In this document: in pieces, positions 43,451 through 51,234 of the stretch | Layout of the letters: each line of letters begins with the position of its first letter | Numbering within the stretch: the first letter of the stretch is position 1 | Origin: Paenibacillus agaridevorans | GTDB taxonomy: Bacteria; Bacillota; Bacilli; Paenibacillales; Paenibacillaceae | DNA: 54,232 nt | Direction of reading: 5' to 3' | Assembly (NCBI RefSeq): GCF_003112455.1 | Contig: NZ_BDQX01000339.1 | Coordinates: 136,938 to 191,169, forward strand | Made by a program: the position numbers and the translations under genes | Notes under the pieces: model-generated | What the model was told of the DNA's origin: nothing | Database searches by the model: none | What the model saw: only the letters and a program-made list of their open reading frames with translations

Positions 43451-44869
43451 TCAGTCCGCCGCCGTTATCGCTCGGGCCAACCGTTCGACGCCGTCCGCAA
43501 TGTCCTGCGGCGTTAAGCCGCCGTAGCCCATGACGATCCGGTTCTCGTGCCGACCGCGCACAAGCGCGTAATGCTCCACGGCGTAGACATGGACACCTTC
43601 GCGGGCAATTTGCGCCATTCGTTCTTCGGTGAAACGGACTCCCGGCACTTCCACGACGAGATGCATCCCCGCGGACTCGCCCAGAATGCGGGCCTGCGGG
43701 AGATGCTTGCGGAGATTGCTCGCCAGCGTCTCGCGACGCTTGCGATAGATCTTCCGCATGCGGCGAATATGCCGGTCAAAGTAACCTTCCTCCATAAAGC
43801 GGGCGAGAATAAGCTGCTCCAGCATGGCGGTGTGGCGGTCGGCGAACCACTTTAGCCGGCGATATTCCTCGACGTAACGGATGGGCAGGACGGCGTAGCC
43901 GATGCGGAGTGACGGAGATAAGATTTTGCTAAAGGTGCCGACATAGATGACCCGTTCCGGGTCCAACCCCTGCATGGAGTGGACGGGCACGCCTTCGTAC
44001 GTGAATTCGCTGTCGTAATCGTCCTCCACAATGAGGCAATCGCTCCGTCTGGCGTATTCGATGAGCTGGATGCGACGCTGGATGGGGAGCGTGCCGCCGA
44101 GCGGAAACTGATGGGACGGAATAACGAAGACGAAGTCGGGAGCTTCTCCCGCCGGGAGCTCCTCGGGCAGGATGCCCGTATCGTCGACGGGGACTGGCAG
44201 CAATTCAGCCCCGGCATAGGCGAAAATCGTGCGCATCTCGTCGGTGACGGGATCCTCTACCGCTATGCGCGCCCGCTTGTCCCGCGAGAGCAGGCCTGTA
44301 ACTAGCTGCAGCGCTTGCGTCGCGCCCGTCGTAATGACGATCTGCTCCGGGTGGCAGCGGACGCCTCGCGCCTGCAGCAAGTAGCGGGCGAGCACGCTGC
44401 GCAGCTCGGACGCTCCTTCCGGGCTGCCATAGCCAAAAGCGCGCTCCGGCGCATACAGGCAAATCTCTTTCGCCAGCCTGCCCCATGCAGCGCGGGGGAA
44501 GTAGTCCGCGGCGGGATGCGCGGCCCGAAAGTCGATCATGCCCGGGGGAGGGGGTGGCCTTGCGATTGAGGCAGCGGACTGCCCCTCGACGTCGCTGGAC
44601 ATGGCCTGGGCGATGGTCGGAAAATGTGAGCCGGCCGCCACGTAAGTGCCGGACTGTGGACGTATTTCCAAATAACCCTCGGCAAGCAATCGATCGTAGA
44701 CTTCCAGTACGATATTGCGCGACACGCCGATAGAGGAGGCGAGCTCGCGGCTGGAGGGCAGACGCTCGCCTTCGACAAGCTCGCTTCGCAGGATGCGCTG
44801 CCGCAGCTGCTCGTATACTTGAACGGTCAGCGAAGACTCGGCGGAACGGTCAACGGGAAACCATAACAT
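43451..44869 (-). CDS. MocR-family regulator (GntR helix-turn-helix fused to an aminotransferase-like domain)
   Basis: A 472-residue protein. The N-terminal GntR domain (about 10-80; YEQLRQRILRSELVEGERLP, SRELASSIGVSRNIVLEVYD) is joined to a fold-type I aminotransferase domain (about 115-470). The pyridoxal-phosphate lysine is K315 in VGTFSKILSPSLRIGY; the cofactor-ring Asp is in EDDYDSEF. Such regulators sense PLP and often an amino acid or GABA, and activate a divergent metabolic gene. The divergent gene here is an Asp/Glu racemase, so an amino acid ligand is plausible. Confidence 0.93.
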   Translation of the reverse strand: MLWFPVDRSAESSLTVQVYEQLRQRILRSELVEGERLPSSRELASSIGVSRNIVLEVYDRLLAEGYLEIRPQSGTYVAAGSHFPTIAQAMSSDVEGQSAASIARPPPPPGMIDFRAAHPAADYFPRAAWGRLAKEICLYAPERAFGYGSPEGASELRSVLARYLLQARGVRCHPEQIVITTGATQALQLVTGLLSRDKRARIAVEDPVTDEMRTIFAYAGAELLPVPVDDTGILPEELPAGEAPDFVFVIPSHQFPLGGTLPIQRRIQLIEYARRSDCLIVEDDYDSEFTYEGVPVHSMQGLDPERVIYVGTFSKILSPSLRIGYAVLPIRYVEEYRRLKWFADRHTAMLEQLILARFMEEGYFDRHIRRMRKIYRKRRETLASNLRKHLPQARILGESAGMHLVVEVPGVRFTEERMAQIAREGVHVYAVEHYALVRGRHENRIVMGYGGLTPQDIADGVERLARAITAAD

Positions 44870-44907
44870 GTGCGGAACCTCTCCTTACATACGTCTTGGC
44901 ATTAGAA

Positions 44908-44958
44908 CTGGTACTATGAATATGTGCCATTCCTGGTCCTTATGGAAACCAGTATACC
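44908..44958. promoter_or_regulatory. Candidate MocR binding sites in the divergent gap
   Basis: CTGGTACTATG (44908-44918) and CTGGTCCTTATGG (44933-44945) are direct repeats spaced 25 bp apart. An inverted copy ACCAGTATACC is at 44948-44958. MocR proteins bind direct repeats of this kind in divergent promoters. Confidence 0.5.
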
Positions 44959-45001
44959 ATGTTATGCTGGAGTTATATAAGCGGGAAGGGACGTGCGGGT
45001 A

Positions 45002-45715
45002 ATGATGAAGACGATCGGATTAATCGGCGGACTGAGCTGGGAGTCGACGGCCGACTATTACAAATATATTAATCGAGGCATCAGCGAACGGGCGGGAGGA
45101 TTGAGTTCGGCCAAATGTTTGCTGTACTCCTGCAACTTCGAGGAGGTCGTGCAGCTGCAAAAGGCGGGAGAATGGAAGCGGGCCGCCGAACTGCTCGCCG
45201 ATGCCGCGAAGAAGCTGGAAGCCGGCGGCTGCGATACGATACTGATCTGCACGAATACGATGCATGTCGTCGCGGGGGAGGTGCAAGAGGCGGTAAACGT
45301 GCCGCTGCTGCATATCGTGGAGACGACGGCGGCGCAGATCAAGAAGAACGGACTTCGCCGCGTAGGTTTGCTCGGGACCCGTTACACGATGGAGCAAAGC
45401 TTCTACACGGATCGCTTGCGCGAGCATGGCATCGAAGCTATCGTGCCGGACGAGGAAGATCGGATCCGCGTGCATGATGTTATTTTCGGCGAATTGTGCA
45501 AGGGAGAATTAAATGCGTCTTCCAAGGCGGAATATATCGCGATCATCGAACGTCTGCGGGCACGGGGAGCGGAAGGCATTATTCTCGGCTGCACGGAAAT
45601 TCCGCTGCTCCTGAAACAAGGGGATATCGACATGCCGCTGTTCGATACAACGCGCATCCATGCGGAAGCAGCGGTGGAGTTCGCCCTTGCGTCTGTGCCT
45701 TCCGTCACTGTATAG
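45002..45715 (+). CDS. Aspartate/glutamate racemase family protein
   Basis: A 237-residue enzyme of the cofactor-independent racemase superfamily. The two catalytic cysteines are C83 (LICTNTMH) and C197 (LGCTEIPLL); the N-terminal GLIGGLSWEST is the family start. Related enzymes (RacX/YgeA, aspartate racemase) make D-amino acids. The substrate is not certain. I favour ATG 45002 with GGGAAGGG or GCGGGT upstream; GTG 44993 and ATG 45005 are alternatives. It is divergent from the MocR regulator. Confidence 0.9.
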   Translation: MMKTIGLIGGLSWESTADYYKYINRGISERAGGLSSAKCLLYSCNFEEVVQLQKAGEWKRAAELLADAAKKLEAGGCDTILICTNTMHVVAGEVQEAVNVPLLHIVETTAAQIKKNGLRRVGLLGTRYTMEQSFYTDRLREHGIEAIVPDEEDRIRVHDVIFGELCKGELNASSKAEYIAIIERLRARGAEGIILGCTEIPLLLKQGDIDMPLFDTTRIHAEAAVEFALASVPSVTV

Positions 45716-45746
45716 ATGCTGCCCATCAATCGCAAAGAGTTAAACG

Positions 45747-45793
45747 AGAGTCCTGTCCACCGCTGTAATAGCGGATCGGTCAGGGCTCTTTAT
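45747..45793 (+). terminator. Terminator after the racemase gene
   Basis: AGAGTCCTGTCC (45747-45758) pairs with GGTCAGGGCTCT (45778-45789), with CCGCT/AGCGG inside, then TTTAT. Confidence 0.75.
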
Positions 45794-45932
45794 GCTTCTA
45801 GAAGCTATTTATCTGCGCAGATAACAGGCTTTCATGAACAGATTCCCGGCAAGCAGAGCAACTTTGAAGCCGGTTGGAGCGTCCAATAGATGGAAGATAG
45901 TGGCTGGTTGTATGCAGAAAGGGGCGGTTGTA

Positions 45933-47639
45933 TTGAAGTTGTTTAGTCGAAAGCGGATATTTTTCGTTCTGATCCTGTCCATAATTATCGTACAAGCTTG
46001 CAGCAAAAACGGTGAACTAGATAAAAACACGGCTAGCTTGGCTTTGCCTTCGGAGATCCAAGTCGTTAAGGTCATTAACGAAGAGAGCGGCGTTGTGACG
46101 GAACATCGCGATCTTGACGGGATCGAAGCCATCGTGGCAGGACTGGAAAAAGCGGAGCTCTCTTATATTGGCGATCCGGAGCAATCAGGCATTCTGTACA
46201 AGCTCGAACTGGTCGGAAGCGATAGAAGTTTGATGCTCTCGCTGAACGACTTGCGCCAAACCAATGGTTCGGCTCCCAGCGGCAAGGTGTATGCGGAAGG
46301 GACAAACGAATCCGGCGCCCAGGCTTGGGCATTAACGTCGGAATTGATCCAGCGGATACTCCAGGGAGATCGAGATGATAGCGAGCCCGAGCTGACGGTC
46401 ACCATCGATGAAGACAGCGATACGGTCCTTTTGATCGGCAACCGGGATATGGATCGGGAATCGGTGGAGCTTGCGATCCAATCGACGATATATGATGCCA
46501 GTAGTTTGGGAACGCTTGACTATCGTTATGCGGTGGAATGGACCGATAATCGACGCGCGGTCGTCCGGTTTACGGAGCTGCCACCGGAGAGCGCTGTCGG
46601 ATTTATGTTAGAAGGAACAATGACGTCGGAAGGCAAGCCGGTTAAGGCTGTATTGCCTTACGAGGGAAGAGCGGTCATCGTGCATGCGGGCAAGGCATGG
46701 AGCGGGATCAGGTGGACCAACGTCCAAGGAAAAGTCGTTAAGGAGCATGCCTTCGACTCGGCGGTGTATATCGGTACGTCATGCTGCCCAGGGGAAGGCG
46801 GAACAATTATCATGTACGATCGGGACGGCAATCTGGACCGGCTGGATCCCGAAACGGGCGAGGTGTCTCGCGTAGACCGCGTGGAATGGCCGGAATTGAC
46901 GGTGAGCAGGTCGAGCGACAGCGGCGTTCAAGATTTGTATGCTTTTCCCGCGCAAGGGGAAACCTACTATATCGCTAAAGGGTTGGAATTTGTCTATCTG
47001 GTGGATCAGGCGGCCGATTTAAAGAAACGAATTTATCATTCGGAGGAAGCTTCGATATATGGGATTGCGTCATCGCCGGATGGCGACAAGGTTGCCGTAC
47101 TGACGGATTCGGAGGGCTTTTTGGGCTCGTACGCGGATTTGTGGATTTTCGATGCGACGGGAAAACGGTTGGCTCATCACGAGAAGGCGGCTTACATCGG
47201 ACATAGCGACGGATGGCATTTCGTTTATCCGATGGCTTGGCTGGATTCGGATACCGTTGCCGTACCGCTTATCGGCCGTTCGGATTTGGTTATGGGACGC
47301 GGCAAGGCGATTTACGATGTAAAGAAGGGATTGCTCGCCGAAGAAGCAAGCGTGACGATGCCTGAAGTTGCGTTAGAGATCTTAAAAGGAGCGATTCCGG
47401 GCTGGAGCGGTGAACGGATGGAAATTATTCGTGCATTGCCGATGCCGCAGGCGGGCGACGAAAGCGACCGATATTTCGCCGCACACATCGCCGGACAGGG
47501 CACCTTCCTGATCGACTTGCAAGAGAAACAAGCCTCCCGGGCAGGGGCGGGAGCATTGTTAGGCTGGACATCGGATGGCAGCTTGCTGACCTGGTATTCC
47601 GCGGAAGGGAAGTATCCCGAGGTTTCGCTGTTGGATTGA
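45933..47639 (+). CDS. Lipoprotein with predicted beta-propeller, unknown function
   Basis: A 568-residue protein. TTG 45933 is placed 9 nt after AAAGGGG and gives a compact signal peptide (MKLFSRKRIFFVLILSIIIV) with the cleavage cysteine in VQAC. ATG 45912 and ATG 45834 are in-frame alternatives. The N-terminal part (about 35-230) has two alpha/beta modules, one with an Ig-like ending. The C-terminal part (about 260-568) shows repeated strand patterns with Asp turns (IIMYDRDGNLDRLDPETGEV, SSPDGDKVAVLTDSEG), typical of a TolB-like propeller. No enzyme motif. It stands alone between two terminators. Confidence 0.75.
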   Translation: MKLFSRKRIFFVLILSIIIVQACSKNGELDKNTASLALPSEIQVVKVINEESGVVTEHRDLDGIEAIVAGLEKAELSYIGDPEQSGILYKLELVGSDRSLMLSLNDLRQTNGSAPSGKVYAEGTNESGAQAWALTSELIQRILQGDRDDSEPELTVTIDEDSDTVLLIGNRDMDRESVELAIQSTIYDASSLGTLDYRYAVEWTDNRRAVVRFTELPPESAVGFMLEGTMTSEGKPVKAVLPYEGRAVIVHAGKAWSGIRWTNVQGKVVKEHAFDSAVYIGTSCCPGEGGTIIMYDRDGNLDRLDPETGEVSRVDRVEWPELTVSRSSDSGVQDLYAFPAQGETYYIAKGLEFVYLVDQAADLKKRIYHSEEASIYGIASSPDGDKVAVLTDSEGFLGSYADLWIFDATGKRLAHHEKAAYIGHSDGWHFVYPMAWLDSDTVAVPLIGRSDLVMGRGKAIYDVKKGLLAEEASVTMPEVALEILKGAIPGWSGERMEIIRALPMPQAGDESDRYFAAHIAGQGTFLIDLQEKQASRAGAGALLGWTSDGSLLTWYSAEGKYPEVSLLD

Positions 47640-47644
47640 AAGCG

Positions 47645-47688
47645 AGCAGGACCGCAAGCGTCGCGGATGCGAGGTTTGCGGTCCTGCT
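47645..47688. terminator. Bidirectional terminator
   Basis: AGCAGGACCGCAA (47645-47657) pairs with TTTGCGGTCCTGCT (47675-47688). It serves the convergent lipoprotein and SRPBCC genes. Confidence 0.8.
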
Positions 47689-47693
47689 GCCGA

Positions 47694-48203
47694 TTATTGA
47701 AGCTCCGCCAGGTAGCCATCGAGCTCGTCGAAGGAGCCGTCGAAGCCTTGCCGCATAGACTCGAACATGCTCTGGTAGAAGGCTTGCTGCTTTGGCGTCG
47801 CGTTATGGGGACCGACGGTGATCGTAAGGGTCGTTCCTCCATCTGCTTCTGCAAATGATATATCATGGTTCACTTCCAGCGGGAAATCGACAAACTCGGG
47901 GCCGAACGGAGCGGGGAATGTGTTGCCTTCTTCATCCGAGAAACAATTCAGGAAGACAAGCTTCTCAGGCGCATCAATCTCGCGATAAATGAACTTGGCC
48001 CACATCTGGTGGCCGTCCGGGTTTGTCAGGCGATAATGAAAGAGGCCCTGCGGCTTCAGCTCATGCTTCGCGACATGCAGCGTCGAGCCTTTTGGCCCCC
48101 ACCATTTGCTCAGATGCTCCGTCTCCGTCCATACTTTGAACAATAAGTGGCGCGGAGCCTTAAATGTACGAATGATCCGCAATTGTCCTTCTGTGGTTGT
48201 CAT
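47694..48203 (-). CDS. SRPBCC (AHSA1-type) protein, second module
   Basis: A 169-residue START-fold protein. I start at ATG 48203, 7 nt behind GGAGGT; the ATG at 48209 abuts that site. Motifs FKAPRHLLFKVWTETEHLSKWWGPKG and TLTITVGPHNATPKQQ are those of the AHSA1/activator-of-Hsp90-like group. It is co-directional with the ArsR gene 50 nt upstream. It shares the fold but little sequence with the 37800 protein, so the two modules are not recent duplicates. Confidence 0.9.
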   Translation of the reverse strand: MTTTEGQLRIIRTFKAPRHLLFKVWTETEHLSKWWGPKGSTLHVAKHELKPQGLFHYRLTNPDGHQMWAKFIYREIDAPEKLVFLNCFSDEEGNTFPAPFGPEFVDFPLEVNHDISFAEADGGTTLTITVGPHNATPKQQAFYQSMFESMRQGFDGSFDELDGYLAELQ

Positions 48204-48253
48204 GTTCATACCTCCATTTGTGTTTGATGATCGGCTACCGGCCCTTATACGCG

Positions 48254-48574
48254 TTATTCATCCGAACCTTCTTGTATTTCCTGCAAATAATCGTCCAAAC
48301 GATCCAGTCGCTCGTCCCAGATTCGCCGGAATGTGCCGACCCATGCGTTCAGCTGTTGCAGCGGTTCTGGACGAAGCTTGCAAATTCGGCGGTTTCCGTC
48401 GGGAATCATCGTGACGATACCGATTTCCTGAAGCACGCGAAGATGCTTCGACACCTGCGGTTGATTCAGGCTTAAGCGTTCCACTATATCGCCAACAGTG
48501 AGCTCTCCGTCCCGCAGCAGCTCGACGATTCGAAGGCGTGTGGGTTCAGCGATGGCTTGTAATATTTCGTTCAT
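48254..48574 (-). CDS. ArsR-family regulator, second module
   Basis: A 106-residue winged helix-turn-helix protein (MNEILQAIAEPTRLRIVELL; LSLNQPQVSKHLRVLQEIGIV) with a C-terminal helix (about 75-106). Metal-binding cysteines are absent. The frame reaches back to 48655, but a family-typical start is ATG 48574. That ATG has no ribosome binding site, and it falls 7 nt after a TATATT -10 box, as in the other ArsR gene of this window. It should repress itself and the downstream SRPBCC gene. Confidence 0.9.
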   Translation of the reverse strand: MNEILQAIAEPTRLRIVELLRDGELTVGDIVERLSLNQPQVSKHLRVLQEIGIVTMIPDGNRRICKLRPEPLQQLNAWVGTFRRIWDERLDRLDDYLQEIQEGSDE

Positions 48575-48580
48575 GACCAT

Positions 48581-48610
48581 AATATACGTCATGAGGAATA
48601 TTCCTGTCAA
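48581..48610 (-). promoter_or_regulatory. ArsR promoter with palindromic operator
   Basis: On the minus strand: TTGACA (48610-48605), an 18-nt spacer, TATATT (48586-48581). The spacer begins with a perfect 12-bp palindrome AGGAATATTCCT (48594-48605), the likely ArsR site. Transcription start is predicted at the A of ATG 48574. Confidence 0.7.
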
Positions 48611-48639
48611 GGCATGTAGTGTATTGACGAGGGGGAGTC

Positions 48640-48687
48640 TTGACATTTCAATCAATTATGTCATAATGATGTTATCAAATCGACATT
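48640..48687 (+). promoter_or_regulatory. nrtR promoter with NrtR-type operator 1
   Basis: TTGACA (48640-48645), a 16-nt spacer, CATAAT (48662-48667). Directly after it lies GATGTTATCAAATCGACATT (48668-48687), which is 17/20 identical to the site before pnuC. Position over the transcription start fits repression. Confidence 0.7.
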
Positions 48688-48725
48688 CCGTGAACGAGAA
48701 CAAATTAGTTAAGCAGGTGAATTCA

Positions 48726-49496
48726 ATGTCTAACGAAGAACATTCCGACGCCTATTCGCCCGAAAACTTCCGTACGCCGGACGGCGCTCCAAGCGATATC
48801 GTCATCTTTACGATAACGTCGAGAGAGAAGGCGACGCCGAAGAAGGCATTGCCGACGCGCGAGCTGCAGGTGCTGCTGATCAAGCGGAAGGTCTGGCCCT
48901 ACGAAGGCAAGTGGGCGCTGCCCGGCGGCTTTTGCAAGGAGACGGAAAGCATGTACGAATGCGCGCTGCGCGAGCTGAGGGAAGAAGCGGGCGTAACGGA
49001 CGTGCATATGGAATACTTCAACGTTTACAGCAAGCCCGGCCGCGATCCGCGGGGCTGGATTCTGTCCCATGCTTACTTCGCATTGGTGCACGAGCACAAG
49101 CTTATCAATCGGAGAGCGGATACCGACGCGTCCGATGTCCGCCTGTTCCCTCTGGAGGAGGCGCTTGCGATGGAGCTTGGCTTCGATCATGGCGACATGC
49201 TTCGCGACGCGCTTGCGAGAGTGCGGGAGAAAATGCTGACGACGACGATCGCGCGGGAGTTTCTGCCCGAGGAATTTACGATCAGCGAGCTGTACCAGGT
49301 CATACAGACCGTTGTACCGACGTTCGAGGAGCCCAACTTTATCCGCAAGATTACGTCCACGCAAAGCCGCCAAGGCATTATCGAAGAAGCGCGGGATTCC
49401 GAAGGCCGGCCCAAGTCGTCCAATCGTTATTCGCAGCGTGCGGCCCAGCTTTACCGATTTACCGAATATTCGCCGGGGCTGTCTATTTACGGCTAG
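48726..49496 (+). CDS. NrtR-like Nudix transcriptional regulator of NAD metabolism
   Basis: A 256-residue protein. ATG 48726 follows GCAGGTG. A Nudix domain fills about 20-150; the Nudix box G-x5-E-x7-REUxEExGU is complete (G68 to V90, GFCKETESMYECALRELREE). A C-terminal winged helix-turn-helix covers about 155-210 (FTISELYQVIQTVVPTF). NrtR proteins repress NAD genes and are released by ADP-ribose. In many of them the Nudix box is degenerate, so the intact one here suggests this protein may also hydrolyse a nucleotide such as ADP-ribose. The next genes are pnuC, nadR and an ADP-ribosylglycohydrolase, which supports the assignment. Confidence 0.85.
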   Translation: MSNEEHSDAYSPENFRTPDGAPSDIVIFTITSREKATPKKALPTRELQVLLIKRKVWPYEGKWALPGGFCKETESMYECALRELREEAGVTDVHMEYFNVYSKPGRDPRGWILSHAYFALVHEHKLINRRADTDASDVRLFPLEEALAMELGFDHGDMLRDALARVREKMLTTTIAREFLPEEFTISELYQVIQTVVPTFEEPNFIRKITSTQSRQGIIEEARDSEGRPKSSNRYSQRAAQLYRFTEYSPGLSIYG

Positions 49497-49516
49497 GCGA
49501 TTTTCTTCTCGATTTT

Positions 49517-49536
49517 GATATTATCATATCGACAAT
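49517..49536 (+). promoter_or_regulatory. NrtR-type operator 2, before pnuC
   Basis: GATATTATCATATCGACAAT shares 17 of 20 bases with operator 1. Its first 14 bases form a dyad (GATAT-TATC-ATATC). It lies 18 nt before the pnuC start, next to the ribosome binding site, implying separate control of pnuC-nadR. Confidence 0.7.
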
Positions 49537-49553
49537 ATAAGGAGGCGCTTATC

Positions 49554-50204
49554 ATGAACAACAAATGGCTCCTGCCGCTATTATTCGCCGCGATGCTGGC
49601 CATCGCCTGGTTCACGTCCTCGACGACGCTGGAAATCGTCGCTACAACTACGGGACTGCTCAGCGTATGGCTGACCGCCAGGCAGAATATCTGGGCTTGG
49701 CCTGTCGGATTGGTTAATGTCGGCTGCTTCTTCTTCATGTTCCTGGAGGTGAAGCTGTATGCCGACATGATGCTGCAGGTCGTGTTCTTCGTGCTCAGCA
49801 TCTACGGCTGGATCGTCTGGCTGACCAAGCGGGAAGGCGCCAAGGTGCGCCCGACGCGGAATCTGACGAAGCCGCTTGCGATTCTTCTCGGCATGCTGGC
49901 CGTCGCCGTGACGGCGCTATGGGGGTACTTGCTTCATACGCACACCGACGCTTCGATTCCGTACGCGGATGCTTTTATCGCCACGCTCAGCCTGATTGCC
50001 CAATTTCTGCTCTCTTCGAAAATTTTGCAAAACTGGCTGGTCTGGATCGCCGTCGATGTATTGTCCGTCGGGATGTACTTCTACAAGGAGCTTTATACGC
50101 TGGCGTTCCTGTACGTCATCTTCCTCGGCATTGCGACGAGTGGATATGTTTCGTGGAAGCGGGATTACGATAGAGCTGTGAAAGGGGGAACCACCCTTGG
50201 ATGA
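49554..50204 (+). CDS. pnuC: Nicotinamide riboside transporter PnuC
   Basis: A 216-residue membrane protein with seven hydrophobic helices. Family motifs are present: NIWAWPVGLVNVGCFFFMF near 60 and the late NWLVWIAVDVLSVGMYFYK. PnuC transports nicotinamide riboside by facilitated diffusion; NadR phosphorylates it inside the cell and so traps it. The frame extends to 49515, but ATG 49554 is correct because AAGGAGG lies 9 nt upstream. The nadR start lies inside its last codons (8-nt overlap). Confidence 0.95.
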   Translation: MNNKWLLPLLFAAMLAIAWFTSSTTLEIVATTTGLLSVWLTARQNIWAWPVGLVNVGCFFFMFLEVKLYADMMLQVVFFVLSIYGWIVWLTKREGAKVRPTRNLTKPLAILLGMLAVAVTALWGYLLHTHTDASIPYADAFIATLSLIAQFLLSSKILQNWLVWIAVDVLSVGMYFYKELYTLAFLYVIFLGIATSGYVSWKRDYDRAVKGGTTLG

Positions 50205-51189
50205 GCGGCGGATCGGATTGACGCTGGGGAAGTTCGCTCCGCTCCATAAGGGGCATCAATTCATGATCGAGACTGCGCTCGAGGAGATGGATGAGGTCAT
50301 TGTGATCATTTATGACTGCCCCGAGACGATTTCGATCCCGCTGCATGTCCGCGCCGACTGGATTCGCAGGTTGTATCCGGGGACGGATGTCATCGAAGCT
50401 TGGGACGGACCCAGGGAGACTGGCTATACGGCGGAGATTATGAAAGCTCAGGAGGACTACGTCCTGGGTCTGCTCGGAGAGCGCAAGGTCACGCATTTCT
50501 ACTCCAGCGAGCCGTACGGCGAGCACATGAGCGTCGCGCTGAACGCCGTTAACCGCCAAGTCGATCTCCAGCGGCTGACTGTTCCCGTATCCGGTACGGC
50601 AGTGAGGAACGCTCCTTATGAAAACCGGCATTATTTGAATCCCATCGTGTATCGAGACTTGGTGACCAAGGTCGTATTTTTGGGCGCGCCTTCGACGGGC
50701 AAGACGACATTGGCCGAAAGTATGGCGAGGCATTATAGAACGGCGTGGATGCCGGAGTATGGCCGCGAATATTGGGAGCAGAACCAGATCGACAGAAGAC
50801 TGACCCTGGAGCAACTGGAGGAGATTGCGTCCAGCCATCTGGAGAGAGAAGAGAAAAAGCTCCAAGAGGCGCGCGATGTGCTGTTCGTGGATACCAATGC
50901 CATTACGACGTATATGTTCTCGCTGTATTACCACGGAGAGGCTACTCAGGGGCTAGCGAGATTGGCCAGGGAGGCGGAGACAAGATACGGACTTGTCTTC
51001 TTATGCGATGCGGATATTCCGTACGACAATACTTGGGATCGTTCGGGCGAGGTGCAGCGCGGGGAATTCCAACAGGCGATCATGGACGATCTCAGGGAGA
51101 GAGGCGTGCCGTTCCAGATTCTGCGAGGTACTCTCCGGGAGCGGGAGGAGCAAGTGGCGGAGGCTCTTAAACGTTTGGATCCGCTATGA
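50197..51189 (+). CDS. nadR: NadR-type NMN adenylyltransferase / nicotinamide riboside kinase
   Basis: A 330-residue bifunctional enzyme. The NMN adenylyltransferase domain (about 5-150) has GKFAPLHKGH (11-20) and VSGTAVR (131-137). The riboside kinase domain (about 158-330) has Walker A GAPSTGKT (163-170) and the later FVDTNAITT. The N-terminal DNA-binding domain of enterobacterial NadR is absent, so regulation is left to the NrtR-like protein. Start is TTG 50197 with AAAGGGGG 8 nt before; it overlaps pnuC and signals coupled translation. It converts imported nicotinamide riboside to NMN and then NAD. Confidence 0.94.
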   Translation: MDERRIGLTLGKFAPLHKGHQFMIETALEEMDEVIVIIYDCPETISIPLHVRADWIRRLYPGTDVIEAWDGPRETGYTAEIMKAQEDYVLGLLGERKVTHFYSSEPYGEHMSVALNAVNRQVDLQRLTVPVSGTAVRNAPYENRHYLNPIVYRDLVTKVVFLGAPSTGKTTLAESMARHYRTAWMPEYGREYWEQNQIDRRLTLEQLEEIASSHLEREEKKLQEARDVLFVDTNAITTYMFSLYYHGEATQGLARLAREAETRYGLVFLCDADIPYDNTWDRSGEVQRGEFQQAIMDDLRERGVPFQILRGTLREREEQVAEALKRLDPL

Positions 51190-51234
51190 ACATTGCTGAA
51201 GGTCGAATAGGTTTCATGGAAGGAGATTCGGGAT

